Assembly (NCBI GenBank): GCA_910587655.1
Contig: CAJUND010000007.1
Location: forward strand, 1 to 64,000
Direction of reading: 5' to 3'
Origin: an uncultured Agathobacter sp.
GTDB lineage: Bacteria > Bacillota > Clostridia > Lachnospirales > Lachnospiraceae
Length of the DNA: 64,000 bases
The position numbers and the translations under genes were made by a program. A model generated the notes under the pieces. The model was not told the DNA's origin. It saw only the letters and a program-made list of their open reading frames with translations, and made no database searches. Positions 34,869 through 43,996 of this stretch are shown here, one piece after another (position 1 is the first letter of the stretch; every line of letters begins with the position of its first letter).

Positions 34869-37677
34869 AGGAATTTACATACCATCCATTGACGCAAAGG
34901 ATATTTATTTATCCGAACACTATATTGCCGGCAATCCGGATGGATATAATTTAAAACTCAAAGATGGGCAGTACAATTTACGGAAATTTATTAACACACT
35001 TGATTTCAGTCTTGATTTAATGGAACTGAAGAAAATATACCGGAAAAAGTACCGGCGAAATGATTTTTCCTTTCAAATAAAAAATCATTCCTATACAACA
35101 AACGTAATCAACCTGACATTCAAATATTCCGTAAAGGAATGGAACCAGATGAGCAGAAATACTTTTGTAAAATACGGGTATGATTACAGAACCCTTACAT
35201 TTAACGACTGTATTGCATGCAATGAAAATGGCGAAATCGTGGGGATTCAGACCGGCTGCTGTGTCCAGTCTCCCGTTTCCGGACTGCCGGAATATTTCCA
35301 TACAGAAGACGCGGAAATAAACACCACAGACGGGGAGATTCAAAAACAGTATAAAAAAGTAAAAGAGCCAAAAACATTGAAAACCAATGCTGATTTGCGC
35401 AAAGAACTGTACAGGAACGGTTTTATCTGTAACGGCGTAAAGTACTGCAGAATGAAACGTTCATCCGGCTCCGCCCGCGTTGGCAAATGTCTGTTTATCA
35501 AAGAGGATTTACTTAAACCGGTATTAAAGTTCAGTTCGGCAGGGATATCCCTGAAAAACGGGGATGAAGTGGATCTGGCTGCATACGAAAGTTATATTGC
35601 ACTGACGTCAAGCAGTATAATCGGTACGATTCCGATTGCGCCGGAAAATATTCTGCTGGTTGATGATTATGAAAGTGTATTCTGTGAAGATGTCGTGGAA
35701 ACACATAATGAAGACGGCTGGCTTGCCACTTCTGAGAAAAACTGCGAAATAAAAAACAGTATCTGGGACGGACAGTCACTGATTGATGTGTCCCTGCTGG
35801 GTGAATATGACTGCCATGGAATGGTTCTGTTACGAAACCTTATGTTTAAATCCTGCTGTTTTAACTGCAATATCCAGCAGTGGTTTAAGGATAACGGGAT
35901 TACAGAAATATCCCAACTGAACGGAAAAACGAGGGCCGAAAGGATTGAAGACGTAAAGCTGATTACCACGCCAAGCAGTATCAAGTATCTGAAGTTTGGT
36001 TCCCTTGACCGATGGCTGGACCATCTGTATCCTGAGTTTGGTGTTGTAAAATATGACAAGAAAACACACTTTTTTGGCGGCAGACTGGTACAGACGCACT
36101 ACCAGCTGATTAATACCCTGCAGCTTTCCAAAGAGGAAATAAAGGAGTTTTTGCAGGAATCATTTGAATTTGCACAGCTGCTCAGGGATTATCCGGCGGT
36201 GGTAAGGTATTATATCAGGTATCCGGACCTGAACGACGTGACACTGATGGAACGCCCGATGCTGGACAAAAATGATGTTGTTTACCATCTGATGTGTGTC
36301 AATGAGAATTTTGCCAGGACAAAATATTACCAGGAATTTCTGCATGATTTACTGGCATCCTACTATAAAAACCTGAAAAACGGGCATGTATATGTAAACG
36401 GAAACTACTCTACCCTTCTGGGAAACCCAGTTGAAATGTTACAGCAGGCTGTTGGAATGTTTGAAGGAGAAAGCCAGATTGGCGTTGGAAATATACATAA
36501 TACAAGGTTTGAATACGATAAAACGCTGCTGGGTTCGAGAAGCCCCCACGTCACCATGGGTAATATCTGGCTCGCTGAAAACAAAGAAAACCAGTTAATC
36601 GACCGCTATCTAAACCTGACTGATGAGATTGTATGCATTAACTCTATTGGAGAAAACGTATTACAAAGACTTTCAGGAAGCGATTTTGACAGTGATACCG
36701 TTCTGCTTACGGATAATGAAATCCTTATAAAGGCAGCAAGGAGAAATTACCATACTTTCAAAACCCCGACATCATTTGTAACGGCAAAAAAGGTAACGAG
36801 ATATTATACACCGGAAGAACAGGCTGACCTTGACATTAAAACTTCCGTAAATAAAATCGGTGAAATCATCAATCTGTCCCAGGAACTCAATTCCCTCTTA
36901 TGGGATAAATTGTACCATGGGTATTCTTATAAGGAAATCCGTCATCTGTATTATGATATCTGCCAGCTGGACGTCATGTCGGGCATTGAAATTGACAAGG
37001 CAAAAAAGGAATTTGACATCGACAACAGCCGGGAACTTGATAAAATCAGGGAAAAGTACAAAGCAGAGTTTCGCGACGAATATGACAAAAAGAAAATGCC
37101 GCATTTCTTTTCCCATATTTCAAAGCAGAAAGGATATTACAATCCCGAAAAAAAGAATTATTGTAAGTACCATACTTCCATGGACTATCTGCAGACTGCC
37201 ATTAACGGGTTCAGAATTAAGAATCCATACAAAAAGGACTGGCTTGCCTTTGTTACGATATTGGATAAGTCGCTTTTTAGAACATCCGCTGTGAACCAGA
37301 AACAGATTAACAGAATATATTCGGTAATAAATCAATTTATTTCTGAACGGAAAAAAATATTTGCATCTGATATGGGCAAAGAGGAAAAATTTGAACGGTC
37401 AAAGCAGCTGTATCAAAATCTCGTTTATGATATTAATTCGGAAACAATTGGATTTTCCACACTGTACAGACTGCTCTGTTCGGTTGAGGAAAAAGATAAT
37501 TCCCAGATTAAGAATACGCTCTTACAGATTTTATTCCTCTGCGGAAATGACAGCTTTAACAAGGCGGTCCTTCATTCGGCATCCGAACTGGAACAGCTGG
37601 AAAGCGGCGGAAATGATATCAAACTGTTCGGAACCGGATATAAAATTGCAAAAATCAGGGTAAATTCGGAAATCTAG
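34858..37677 (+). CDS. Double-psi-beta-barrel RNA polymerase homologue (YonO/QDE-1-like), single subunit
   Basis: 939 aa from the ATG at 34858, which has GGAGG upstream; the longer reading starts inside the previous gene. The catalytic signature of two-barrel RNA polymerases is present. GSRSPHV near residue 561 matches the conserved R-x-P segment of beta-prime, and about 45 residues later SGSDFDSD (Asp609, 611, 613) matches the NADFDGD metal-binding loop, with Gly replaced by Ser. Downstream helices (DIKTSVNKIGEIINLSQELNS) fit a bridge-helix or trigger-like region by position only. It is the first large gene of an SOS-controlled tail operon and probably transcribes that operon. It ends with TAG, after which the frame stays open into the HU-like gene. 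Confidence 0.75.
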   Translation: MQNKGIYIPSIDAKDIYLSEHYIAGNPDGYNLKLKDGQYNLRKFINTLDFSLDLMELKKIYRKKYRRNDFSFQIKNHSYTTNVINLTFKYSVKEWNQMSRNTFVKYGYDYRTLTFNDCIACNENGEIVGIQTGCCVQSPVSGLPEYFHTEDAEINTTDGEIQKQYKKVKEPKTLKTNADLRKELYRNGFICNGVKYCRMKRSSGSARVGKCLFIKEDLLKPVLKFSSAGISLKNGDEVDLAAYESYIALTSSSIIGTIPIAPENILLVDDYESVFCEDVVETHNEDGWLATSEKNCEIKNSIWDGQSLIDVSLLGEYDCHGMVLLRNLMFKSCCFNCNIQQWFKDNGITEISQLNGKTRAERIEDVKLITTPSSIKYLKFGSLDRWLDHLYPEFGVVKYDKKTHFFGGRLVQTHYQLINTLQLSKEEIKEFLQESFEFAQLLRDYPAVVRYYIRYPDLNDVTLMERPMLDKNDVVYHLMCVNENFARTKYYQEFLHDLLASYYKNLKNGHVYVNGNYSTLLGNPVEMLQQAVGMFEGESQIGVGNIHNTRFEYDKTLLGSRSPHVTMGNIWLAENKENQLIDRYLNLTDEIVCINSIGENVLQRLSGSDFDSDTVLLTDNEILIKAARRNYHTFKTPTSFVTAKKVTRYYTPEEQADLDIKTSVNKIGEIINLSQELNSLLWDKLYHGYSYKEIRHLYYDICQLDVMSGIEIDKAKKEFDIDNSRELDKIREKYKAEFRDEYDKKKMPHFFSHISKQKGYYNPEKKNYCKYHTSMDYLQTAINGFRIKNPYKKDWLAFVTILDKSLFRTSAVNQKQINRIYSVINQFISERKKIFASDMGKEEKFERSKQLYQNLVYDINSETIGFSTLYRLLCSVEEKDNSQIKNTLLQILFLCGNDSFNKAVLHSASELEQLESGGNDIKLFGTGYKIAKIRVNSEI

Positions 37678-37686
37678 TCCCAGCCA

Positions 37687-37712
37687 GTTCCTAGATTCCA
37701 GGAACATTTTTA
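37687..37712 (+). terminator. Terminator-like hairpin after the polymerase gene
   Basis: GTTCCT (37687-37692) pairs with AGGAAC (37700-37705), followed by ATTTTTATTTT. It could separate early (polymerase) from late (structural) transcription. Confidence 0.5.
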
Positions 37713-37764
37713 TTTTACACAGGAGAGGACAGGCTCTACAGCTGTTATCAAAGGAGGTACTGCC

Positions 37765-38085
37765 ATACAGGAAGAAAAGAAATATTACAACCAGAAATAC
37801 GTGATTGATATGATTCATCACGAAACCGGATGCTCCGCTGACGATATTTCAAATATTCTGAACGCTCTGGGGGATGTGGTAAAGGATAAATTCGGAGACG
37901 GCAATAACAACGTTGAAATAAAATTATTTCCGGGTCTGAAAATATCCTCCAGTTTTATCCCTCACGAGCAGTTTGTTTCACATCTGGGCATTTCAAATAT
38001 TGATTCTGTATTAAAGTTAAATGCGGAATTCAGCAAACGCTTCAGAAAAGAAATCAAAAACAAACACAAATTATTGTATGGATAA
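37765..38085 (+). CDS. HU-like DNA-binding protein with AUA start (or amber read-through fusion)
   Basis: 106 aa if read from ATA at 37765, which lies 7 nt after a perfect AAAGGAGGT. Other candidates (GTG at 37801, ATG at 37810) have no ribosome binding site. The fold resembles HU/IHF: two N-terminal helices (KYVIDMIHHETGCSADDISNILNALGDVV), a beta segment (VEIKLFPGLKISSSF) and a C-terminal helix (LNAEFSKRFRKEI). The DNA-binding arm is atypical. The frame is open back through the polymerase TAG stop at 37675, so a fusion by read-through is also possible. Confidence 0.6.
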   Translation: MQEEKKYYNQKYVIDMIHHETGCSADDISNILNALGDVVKDKFGDGNNNVEIKLFPGLKISSSFIPHEQFVSHLGISNIDSVLKLNAEFSKRFRKEIKNKHKLLYG

Positions 38086-38142
38086 GAATTTTTCTTTTTA
38101 ACAACACTTCATTTTATTTCATACCATCATTTCTCATACAGA

Positions 38143-38190
38143 CAGTGGTACTGCTGTTCCGGCGGTACCGCCGCCTGTTCTTTTTTCAGA
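38143..38190 (+). terminator. Hairpin with T-run in the longest gap of the operon
   Basis: GTGGTAC pairs with GTACCGC over 7 bp (one G-U), and TTCTTTTTTC follows. The 154-nt gap 38086-38239 precedes the first structural genes and is the best place to look for a promoter recognised by the island polymerase; no consensus can be derived from one site. Confidence 0.4.
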
Positions 38191-38239
38191 CCTGCAAATG
38201 CAACTATAAAAACACACAATTATAAGGAGGAATTTTCAA

Positions 38240-38470
38240 ATGGCAAAGGTATTAAGATATTCAAAACAGACGACAGAAAGAATTTCCATCAAGGGAATTT
38301 TAAATGAGGACGCAACAGAAATCACATACTCTGAAAACGACGAGGCATTAACTGTCACTGTCCAGGATCTGCTGGACAAATTTGCCGGTGACAGAATCAA
38401 TCTGATTATACTTACCGAGGACAATGAAGAGCTGCCTGTAAAAGAAGATGCTTCTGAACCTGTCTCCTAG
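38240..38470 (+). CDS. Hypothetical 76-aa protein, paralogue 1
   Basis: TAAGGAGG precedes the ATG. It opens MAKVLRYSKQTTERISIKGIL and shares the frame MAKVL-Y-K...I-GIL, TYSENDE and V-(D/N)LL-(D/R)-FA with the next gene, so the two arose by duplication. Short beta-rich protein, possibly a tail-fibre or tip accessory. It ends in TAG, with TAA four codons later. Confidence 0.6.
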   Translation: MAKVLRYSKQTTERISIKGILNEDATEITYSENDEALTVTVQDLLDKFAGDRINLIILTEDNEELPVKEDASEPVS

Positions 38471-38505
38471 TATTTTACATCATAAACCAGTAGAGAAGTG
38501 ACAGT

Positions 38506-38817
38506 ATGGCAAAGGTCTTATTATATAACAAATCAGTTGCAGACAGCATCTTTATCAACGGCATATTGGATAAAAACGCCAGAAGTATAACATATTCAGA
38601 AAATGATGAAATCAAAAAAACGAGTGTGCAGAATCTCTTAAGAGAATTTGCATCAAAAAAAGTAGACTTTATTATCTTTATAGAATATGAAAAAGAACAG
38701 ATGATAAATATAGACCAGTATAAAAACTCGGAAATTATTGGAACAATGGACGAGACGGAAACTATGATATGCGGCGTTCTTGATGAAAATGTAAAGATAA
38801 TCAAAGGAATCCTGTAA
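38506..38817 (+). CDS. Hypothetical 103-aa protein, paralogue 2
   Basis: Starts MAKVLLYNKSVADSIFINGIL and aligns along its first 65 residues with the preceding 76-aa protein, then carries about 35 extra acidic residues. It lies directly before the tail-fibre genes. Function unknown; diverged duplicates next to fibres could be alternative fibre-associated parts. Confidence 0.6.
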   Translation: MAKVLLYNKSVADSIFINGILDKNARSITYSENDEIKKTSVQNLLREFASKKVDFIIFIEYEKEQMINIDQYKNSEIIGTMDETETMICGVLDENVKIIKGIL

Positions 38818-38845
38818 CATATTCTTTACACAAAGGAGAATAACA

Positions 38846-39541
38846 ATGACAACAGTAAATGCAAGAATTGTATTATTAAACAAAACAACTGCCGAATGGC
38901 AGAACGAAACAAACGTCCCCGTCAGGGGGACTCCCTGTCTTGAATTTACAGCCGAAGGCAGGGTAAAAATGAAAATCGGTGACGGTAACAAACTGTTTAA
39001 AGAGCTTCCGTATATCGCCGATGATTTAACGGCGGCAGAAATTATTAAGGCAGTCGGATATACCCCTGTGGACAGCGCAAAAGTCGGCGTTGCAGAGGGT
39101 GTTGCATCACTGGATGCGTCCGGCAAAGTACCTGCTTCACAGCTTCCGTCTTTCGTTGATGATGTTGTGGAAGTGGATGGCATTGACAATGCAGGGGAAA
39201 CCGGCGAAAAGGACAAGATTTATGTTGATACAAAAACCAATAAAACTTACCGCTGGAGCGGCACTTCCTATGTGGAAATTTCTGCCTCCGAAATCGTAAC
39301 TGCTTCTGAAACGAACGGTTATATCAAAATTAACGGCACGGATGTAAAGGTTTATGAACCTGTCCAGGCCGACTGGAACGAAACAGATGATACAAGCGTA
39401 TCTTTTATTAAGAACAAGCCGGCAATCGATTCTGAATTATCAGAAACGAGTGAAAATGCGGTTTCAAATAAGGCTGTTACTGCCGCACTTAATGACAAAA
39501 TAAGTAAAAATGACTCGCTTGTATTAAACTGCACTCTGTAA
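38846..39541 (+). CDS. Tail-fibre/tropism-determinant-like protein (Mtd_N-type N-terminus)
   Basis: 231 aa after AAAGGAGAA. The opening TTVNARIVLLNKTTAEWQ followed by LEFTAEGRVKMKIGDGNKLFKELPYI is the small N-terminal domain found in many phage fibre and Mtd-like proteins, where it attaches to the baseplate. A linker of the ASGKVPASQLPSF type follows, plus a segment YVDTKTNKTYRWSGTSYVEI typical of fibre shafts. It ends without a recognisable receptor domain, which may be in the next gene. Confidence 0.75.
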   Translation: MTTVNARIVLLNKTTAEWQNETNVPVRGTPCLEFTAEGRVKMKIGDGNKLFKELPYIADDLTAAEIIKAVGYTPVDSAKVGVAEGVASLDASGKVPASQLPSFVDDVVEVDGIDNAGETGEKDKIYVDTKTNKTYRWSGTSYVEISASEIVTASETNGYIKINGTDVKVYEPVQADWNETDDTSVSFIKNKPAIDSELSETSENAVSNKAVTAALNDKISKNDSLVLNCTL

Positions 39542-39553
39542 AGGAGCGGTATT

Positions 39554-40615
39554 ATGCAGCAGAAATTTGAAGATACAAAAATAACTGTTGAGTTTGACGA
39601 GGCTGGTAACCGCCAGCAGTTAAGCTCAGGTGACAGCTTAAAAACTTTATTCGCCAAAATAAAACGGTGGTTTTCTGACCTTAATCCGGTTGCATTTTCC
39701 GGCGATTACAGTGATTTAAGCAATCGGCCTGATATCCCGTCACTTTCAAATGTATTAAAAAACAATGAGACAAATGTTCCCGCAAATAATGATTTGTATG
39801 ATCTGGGAAGCGGGGAAAAACGCTGGAATAGCATCTTTACCAAAGATGTAGATACAGCTGCCCTAAAATGCCACAACCTTAATCTAAAAGGTATGCCAGA
39901 TTCATACTTCTGCAAAATTGGAAACGATCTTGCAGAGTACAACAATATGCTGACTATCGGACACTATAATTCATCGGGCTACGATGGTTATCACGGATAT
40001 ACCTTCGGGACTGCTGGTCTTGCATTTCAAATCGGAAACGGCACAATCGAAAGGGAAAGCGATGCATTCCGCATCTATTACAACGGAAACGTTGATGCAC
40101 ACGGTTCCTTCCGGTCAAACAATGCCGACTATGCGGAATATCTTGAATGGAAAGACAAAAATCCCGGCGGCGAAGACCGTGTTGGCAAATTCGTTACCCT
40201 CTCATTTGATAAAATACAGATTGCAAACCAGGGGGATTTTATCTGCGGTATCGTCAGCGGAAATCCTTCCGTAATCGGCAACCATGATTTTGATGAATGG
40301 GTACAGAAATATAAGACCGATGAATTTGGCCGGCTGGTCCGCAATGACAGCGGGCATTCTTATGTATTAAACGAAAATTATGATGACAGTCTGATTTATA
40401 TTCCAAGGTCAGACCGTCCTGAATGGGATACTGTTGGAATGCTTGGAATATTAAGGGTTTATGATGACGGCACCTGTGTTCCGGACGGATACTGTAAAGT
40501 CGCAGATTCCGGGACTGCCACATCCGCCCAGGCTTTGGAACATTCATTTCTGACGCCGGTATTCAAAGTAATGAAGCGTGTATCCCCAAATGTAATCGAA
40601 ATATTTTTCAAATAA
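39554..40615 (+). CDS. Tail fibre with C-terminal Peptidase_G2 (IMC) autoproteolytic domain
   Basis: 353 aa; AAGGAGCGG precedes the ATG. The C-terminal about 160 residues match the IMC domain family (NADYAEYLEWKDKNPGGEDRVGKFVTL, then GIVSGNPSVIGNHDFDEW), which acts as an intramolecular chaperone and cleaves itself from trimeric fibres. The N-terminal half (GSGEKRWNSIFTKD) has fibre-like repeats. It is 12 nt downstream of the other fibre gene and probably forms the receptor-binding appendage. Confidence 0.8.
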   Translation: MQQKFEDTKITVEFDEAGNRQQLSSGDSLKTLFAKIKRWFSDLNPVAFSGDYSDLSNRPDIPSLSNVLKNNETNVPANNDLYDLGSGEKRWNSIFTKDVDTAALKCHNLNLKGMPDSYFCKIGNDLAEYNNMLTIGHYNSSGYDGYHGYTFGTAGLAFQIGNGTIERESDAFRIYYNGNVDAHGSFRSNNADYAEYLEWKDKNPGGEDRVGKFVTLSFDKIQIANQGDFICGIVSGNPSVIGNHDFDEWVQKYKTDEFGRLVRNDSGHSYVLNENYDDSLIYIPRSDRPEWDTVGMLGILRVYDDGTCVPDGYCKVADSGTATSAQALEHSFLTPVFKVMKRVSPNVIEIFFK

Positions 40616-40628
40616 CTGGTGAGATAAA

Positions 40629-42398
40629 ATGAATACTTTAAACAGAGAAATTATATGTATGCGCACTGTTGATTCTGATGAAACCGGATTACTGCTGTCC
40701 ATTCCCTTTCCAGTATTTTATAAGTATTCCAATCCAAAAACGAATATTGTTACCATGGAAATTGAATGCTTTAACAGTGACGAAGCCGCAGCGGGATTTT
40801 TGCATTTTGGTATTCTGGACAGGCAGTTTTTGCTGCTGGACTCTTCCGGTGAATGCCTTGGATACGAACACAGTTTCAACATCATAACAAATACCGGAAA
40901 AAATCAAAGAAAAATTTCATTTAACCTGTTTGTAAAAGCTGATATTACCAGTCAGCAGCTGAAAATTTACGATGGGTACTATTATTTATATACCAGTTCC
41001 GAAAATGAAATCTTTGACAGCCGGTCATATTATTTTTGTCCGTGCTTTTTAAATGCAGTTTACGGATACAGTCCGGAAAAAAGCAGTGAAACCTGCGAAA
41101 TCACCGGAAAAAGAAAAACCTCTCTTTTGACTGATGATTTTACCAAAAGAATCCAGGGTGTTGTTTCAGACTGTGACTGTCTGTTTTCTGAACACAACCA
41201 GACAGTTATCAATAATGACGACCTTATTCCGGTAAAACATAAAATCAGCAGTATGACCGGGCTTATTAATCAATATTCCTTTTCAGATGGGAATATCGTC
41301 CGTACCGACTTCCAAAATCCCGGAATAAAAACACTGGCGGAAATCCGCCGGAAAATGGTACAGTTAAGGAATTTACAGTCCCGGATTTCAACGTATGCAG
41401 TCTGCCATATGATTTTCCGGGATTTTAAAAAAGTCCGCTGCGTTCAAAAACTGGTGCGGAAATGCACCAGGGAAATTTCCAGAATCCAGAAAGAGATTCT
41501 GGAAATGCAGATACATATCCAGAACCAAAAGCATGCTCTGTATAAAGAAAAATGCAGCAGATTTATCAGCGCTAACAGCTTTAAGTATTATGCATCCGTA
41601 TGTCTTTTAATTAAAGATGAAAACGATTACCTTGAAGAGTGGCTGAAACACTATGAAAGCATTGGAATCCAGCACTTTTATATCTATGACAATAAATCAA
41701 AAATTCCTATTAAACAGACCATTCATATGATTGACCACGGACATTTTGACAATATGTGCACGGTGATACCGTTTACAGATTACAAAAAGAACATGCAGTA
41801 TGAATGCTATGAAAACTGTCTTTCCCATTACGGCAGAGAATCACGGTGGATTGGTTTTTTTGATACAGATGAATTTGTTGATATAAAAGAAAACTCCGTG
41901 CATGACTTCCTGAAAAAGTACGAGAACCATTTCTGCGTATGGATTCCATGGGAAAGTTATAATGCAAACGGCAGGTTAAACAAGCGGTATGCCAGCATGA
42001 AATCACTATTTACCAGACCATTTACGGACCCGTTCGGCTTATGGGGAAAAGTTTTTATACAGCCGCACAGAACAAAATATATGTATGTGCATCTTGCAAT
42101 GGGAATGGACGAAAGTGAGCGCGCAGTAAACACCGATTTTAAAGACCATCTTTCTGCTTACCAGGATGTGTTTCATGAAAGCCGGGGCGGAAATATTCAT
42201 CTTTATTCCGATGCGAAAATCAGGCATTATATAACCCGTTCTTTTGATGAATGGTGTGAAAAAATGAAACGCGGGTCTTCAGACCCGAATTTCAAGAGAA
42301 AATTTGACGTTTTCTTTGATTATAATCCTGACATGAAGTATCTGGAACAGGAACCATATGTGAAAAAACTGACAGGAAGCACACAGGGGTATTCATAA
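40629..42398 (+). CDS. Large protein with C-terminal GT92/GT2-like glycosyltransferase domain
   Basis: 589 aa. Residues about 320-580 resemble Glyco_transf_92/GT-A enzymes: YYASVCLLIKDENDYLEEWLKHYESIGIQHFYIYDNKS, a DxD metal site in GFFDTDEFVD (Asp412, Asp414), and a C-terminal HYITRSFDEWCEKMKRG. The N-terminal about 300 residues were not recognised. A sugar transferase within tail genes could glycosylate the fibre or change the host surface. RBS is weak (GGTGAG). A host-type metabolic origin for the C-terminal domain is likely. Confidence 0.7.
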   Translation: MNTLNREIICMRTVDSDETGLLLSIPFPVFYKYSNPKTNIVTMEIECFNSDEAAAGFLHFGILDRQFLLLDSSGECLGYEHSFNIITNTGKNQRKISFNLFVKADITSQQLKIYDGYYYLYTSSENEIFDSRSYYFCPCFLNAVYGYSPEKSSETCEITGKRKTSLLTDDFTKRIQGVVSDCDCLFSEHNQTVINNDDLIPVKHKISSMTGLINQYSFSDGNIVRTDFQNPGIKTLAEIRRKMVQLRNLQSRISTYAVCHMIFRDFKKVRCVQKLVRKCTREISRIQKEILEMQIHIQNQKHALYKEKCSRFISANSFKYYASVCLLIKDENDYLEEWLKHYESIGIQHFYIYDNKSKIPIKQTIHMIDHGHFDNMCTVIPFTDYKKNMQYECYENCLSHYGRESRWIGFFDTDEFVDIKENSVHDFLKKYENHFCVWIPWESYNANGRLNKRYASMKSLFTRPFTDPFGLWGKVFIQPHRTKYMYVHLAMGMDESERAVNTDFKDHLSAYQDVFHESRGGNIHLYSDAKIRHYITRSFDEWCEKMKRGSSDPNFKRKFDVFFDYNPDMKYLEQEPYVKKLTGSTQGYS

Positions 42399-42401
42399 AT
42401 T

Positions 42402-43127
42402 ATGGAAAACAAAAAAAGCTTACTGAAACTATCTTCTATTACCATTTTGGATACCAGACTCTCCATACGGATTCCCACTGTTGGGGAAATACTGGAGGAT
42501 GAACGCACCTATTACAGTATGATATCCGCTTTTACCGCAGGCACATTTCAGTATATGGTCGAGCTGGATGATATGGGTATTGATTTTACAGCAATCACAG
42601 ACTACGAATTATTCAAAATAATTTTCCCGGCATTCGCAAAATCAGACCTGTCGCTGCTGTTTGGCAATCTGGATATGTCTGATTTTGACATATACAAAGA
42701 TAACAGCCAGCGGGAGCTTCTGTACAGTCCGGGCAACGACATGGAAATCAACGAAAAAACCTATCTGGAACTGGCTGATACCATCCGGAAAATCAACCTT
42801 CTGGAAAAAGTGACATACCGGCCGGGAAATGAGTCGGCACGAAAATATCTCCTGGAAAAAGAACGCAGAAAAAGAAAGCGAAATTCCAGGAAACCATATG
42901 AGCCGTATCTGGAAAAGCTTGTAGTCTCGCTTGTGAATACAAGTGAATTTCCCTACAATTATGAGTCATGCATGGATTTATCCATCTATAAATTTAACCA
43001 AAGTTTCCGGCAGATCCAGCATAAAATAGCATTCGATAATATGATGATCGGTGTTTATGCCGGTACTGTTGATGTATCCAGACTGGGTGACAAAAATGCA
43101 CTTTCCTGGATACCAGATAAATACTAA
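42402..43127 (+). CDS. Hypothetical tail-operon protein, 241 aa
   Basis: Starts 3 nt after the glycosyltransferase stop. Mostly helical, with a basic stretch (LLEKERRKRKRNSRKPYEPYLEKLVVSLVN, written in two parts at residues about 148-160 and 161-178). By position just before the tail-tube-like gene it could be an assembly factor or chaperone, but I see no family motif. Confidence 0.55.
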   Translation: MENKKSLLKLSSITILDTRLSIRIPTVGEILEDERTYYSMISAFTAGTFQYMVELDDMGIDFTAITDYELFKIIFPAFAKSDLSLLFGNLDMSDFDIYKDNSQRELLYSPGNDMEINEKTYLELADTIRKINLLEKVTYRPGNESARKYLLEKERRKRKRNSRKPYEPYLEKLVVSLVNTSEFPYNYESCMDLSIYKFNQSFRQIQHKIAFDNMMIGVYAGTVDVSRLGDKNALSWIPDKY

Positions 43128-43154
43128 CAAATTAAAATAACAGGAGGACATTCA

Positions 43155-43940
43155 ATGAATATTGATAAGTTTACAATTACATCTTACGACCAGGTGACAG
43201 GTTTTGACAGGGCGAATGGAAGCCTTGATATGATTCTTGACGAACTGAGTGATTTTACATTATCCCATGAGGAGGAAAAGGCTGATATCACCGGCAGGGG
43301 CGGCAGAATCATCAGTTCCTTAAAAAAGAATAAAAAGGTTACCGGCAAGGGGACAAACGGTATGTTATCCGGCGGTGCACTGGCGGCTATGCTCGGCGCA
43401 GAAATTGAAGACGGTAAGCATATGGTCAGATACACAGATACGTTTACCGTAACTTCTGATCAGGGAACCACCACAGAAACAGCAGCCGGTACAGCTGGAA
43501 ATGAAATCGGGACAATTTACATCAGGGATACAAATAATGCTTACATTTCCGGCGGTAAAAAGCTGGTCCAGACAGGAACAGCACCGAAGACGGGCGAATT
43601 TTCCTATGACCCTGCCACAAAAGAGGTTACTTTCTTTGCCGGTGATGTTGCAGACGGCACAGAGGTTATTACCTTCTACAACACAGAAGTGGAAGGAAAG
43701 AAAATTTCCAATGATGCAAACAACTACAGCAAGACACTGCAGTTATTTATCGACGTAACCTGCCAGGACGGCTGTGACAATCTGTTCCATGGACAGTTTA
43801 TTATCGACCGTGCGGACTTTAACGGTACGTTTGACCTTGCCGGCGGTTCTGAGCCTGCCACGCTTGGTTTTGAATTTACTTCCATGCCGAATCTCTGTAC
43901 CGGAAAGAGCGACCTCTGGGACTTCGTATTATTTGACTAA
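43155..43940 (+). CDS. Major tail (tube)-like protein
   Basis: 261 aa behind an excellent AGGAGG. Beta-rich, starting MNIDKFTITSYDQVTGFDRANGSL and with a long TT/AG-rich central part; no Cys-rich or enzyme motif except DVTCQDGCDNLF. Size, gene order and the strong terminator after it fit a tail-tube subunit made in large amounts. Identification rests on context and composition, not on a motif. Confidence 0.55.
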   Translation: MNIDKFTITSYDQVTGFDRANGSLDMILDELSDFTLSHEEEKADITGRGGRIISSLKKNKKVTGKGTNGMLSGGALAAMLGAEIEDGKHMVRYTDTFTVTSDQGTTTETAAGTAGNEIGTIYIRDTNNAYISGGKKLVQTGTAPKTGEFSYDPATKEVTFFAGDVADGTEVITFYNTEVEGKKISNDANNYSKTLQLFIDVTCQDGCDNLFHGQFIIDRADFNGTFDLAGGSEPATLGFEFTSMPNLCTGKSDLWDFVLFD

Positions 43941-43951
43941 AAACAAACTTC

Positions 43952-43982
43952 CAGTGGATGGCGTCCGCCATCCACTGTTTTA
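43952..43982 (+). terminator. Intrinsic terminator/attenuator after the tail-tube-like gene
   Basis: CAGTGGATGGCG (43952-43963) pairs perfectly over 12 bp with 43966-43977, followed by TTTTAT. Such a partial terminator would set high tube expression relative to downstream genes. Confidence 0.75.
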
Positions 43983-43996
43983 TAAGGAGGCCGGAT

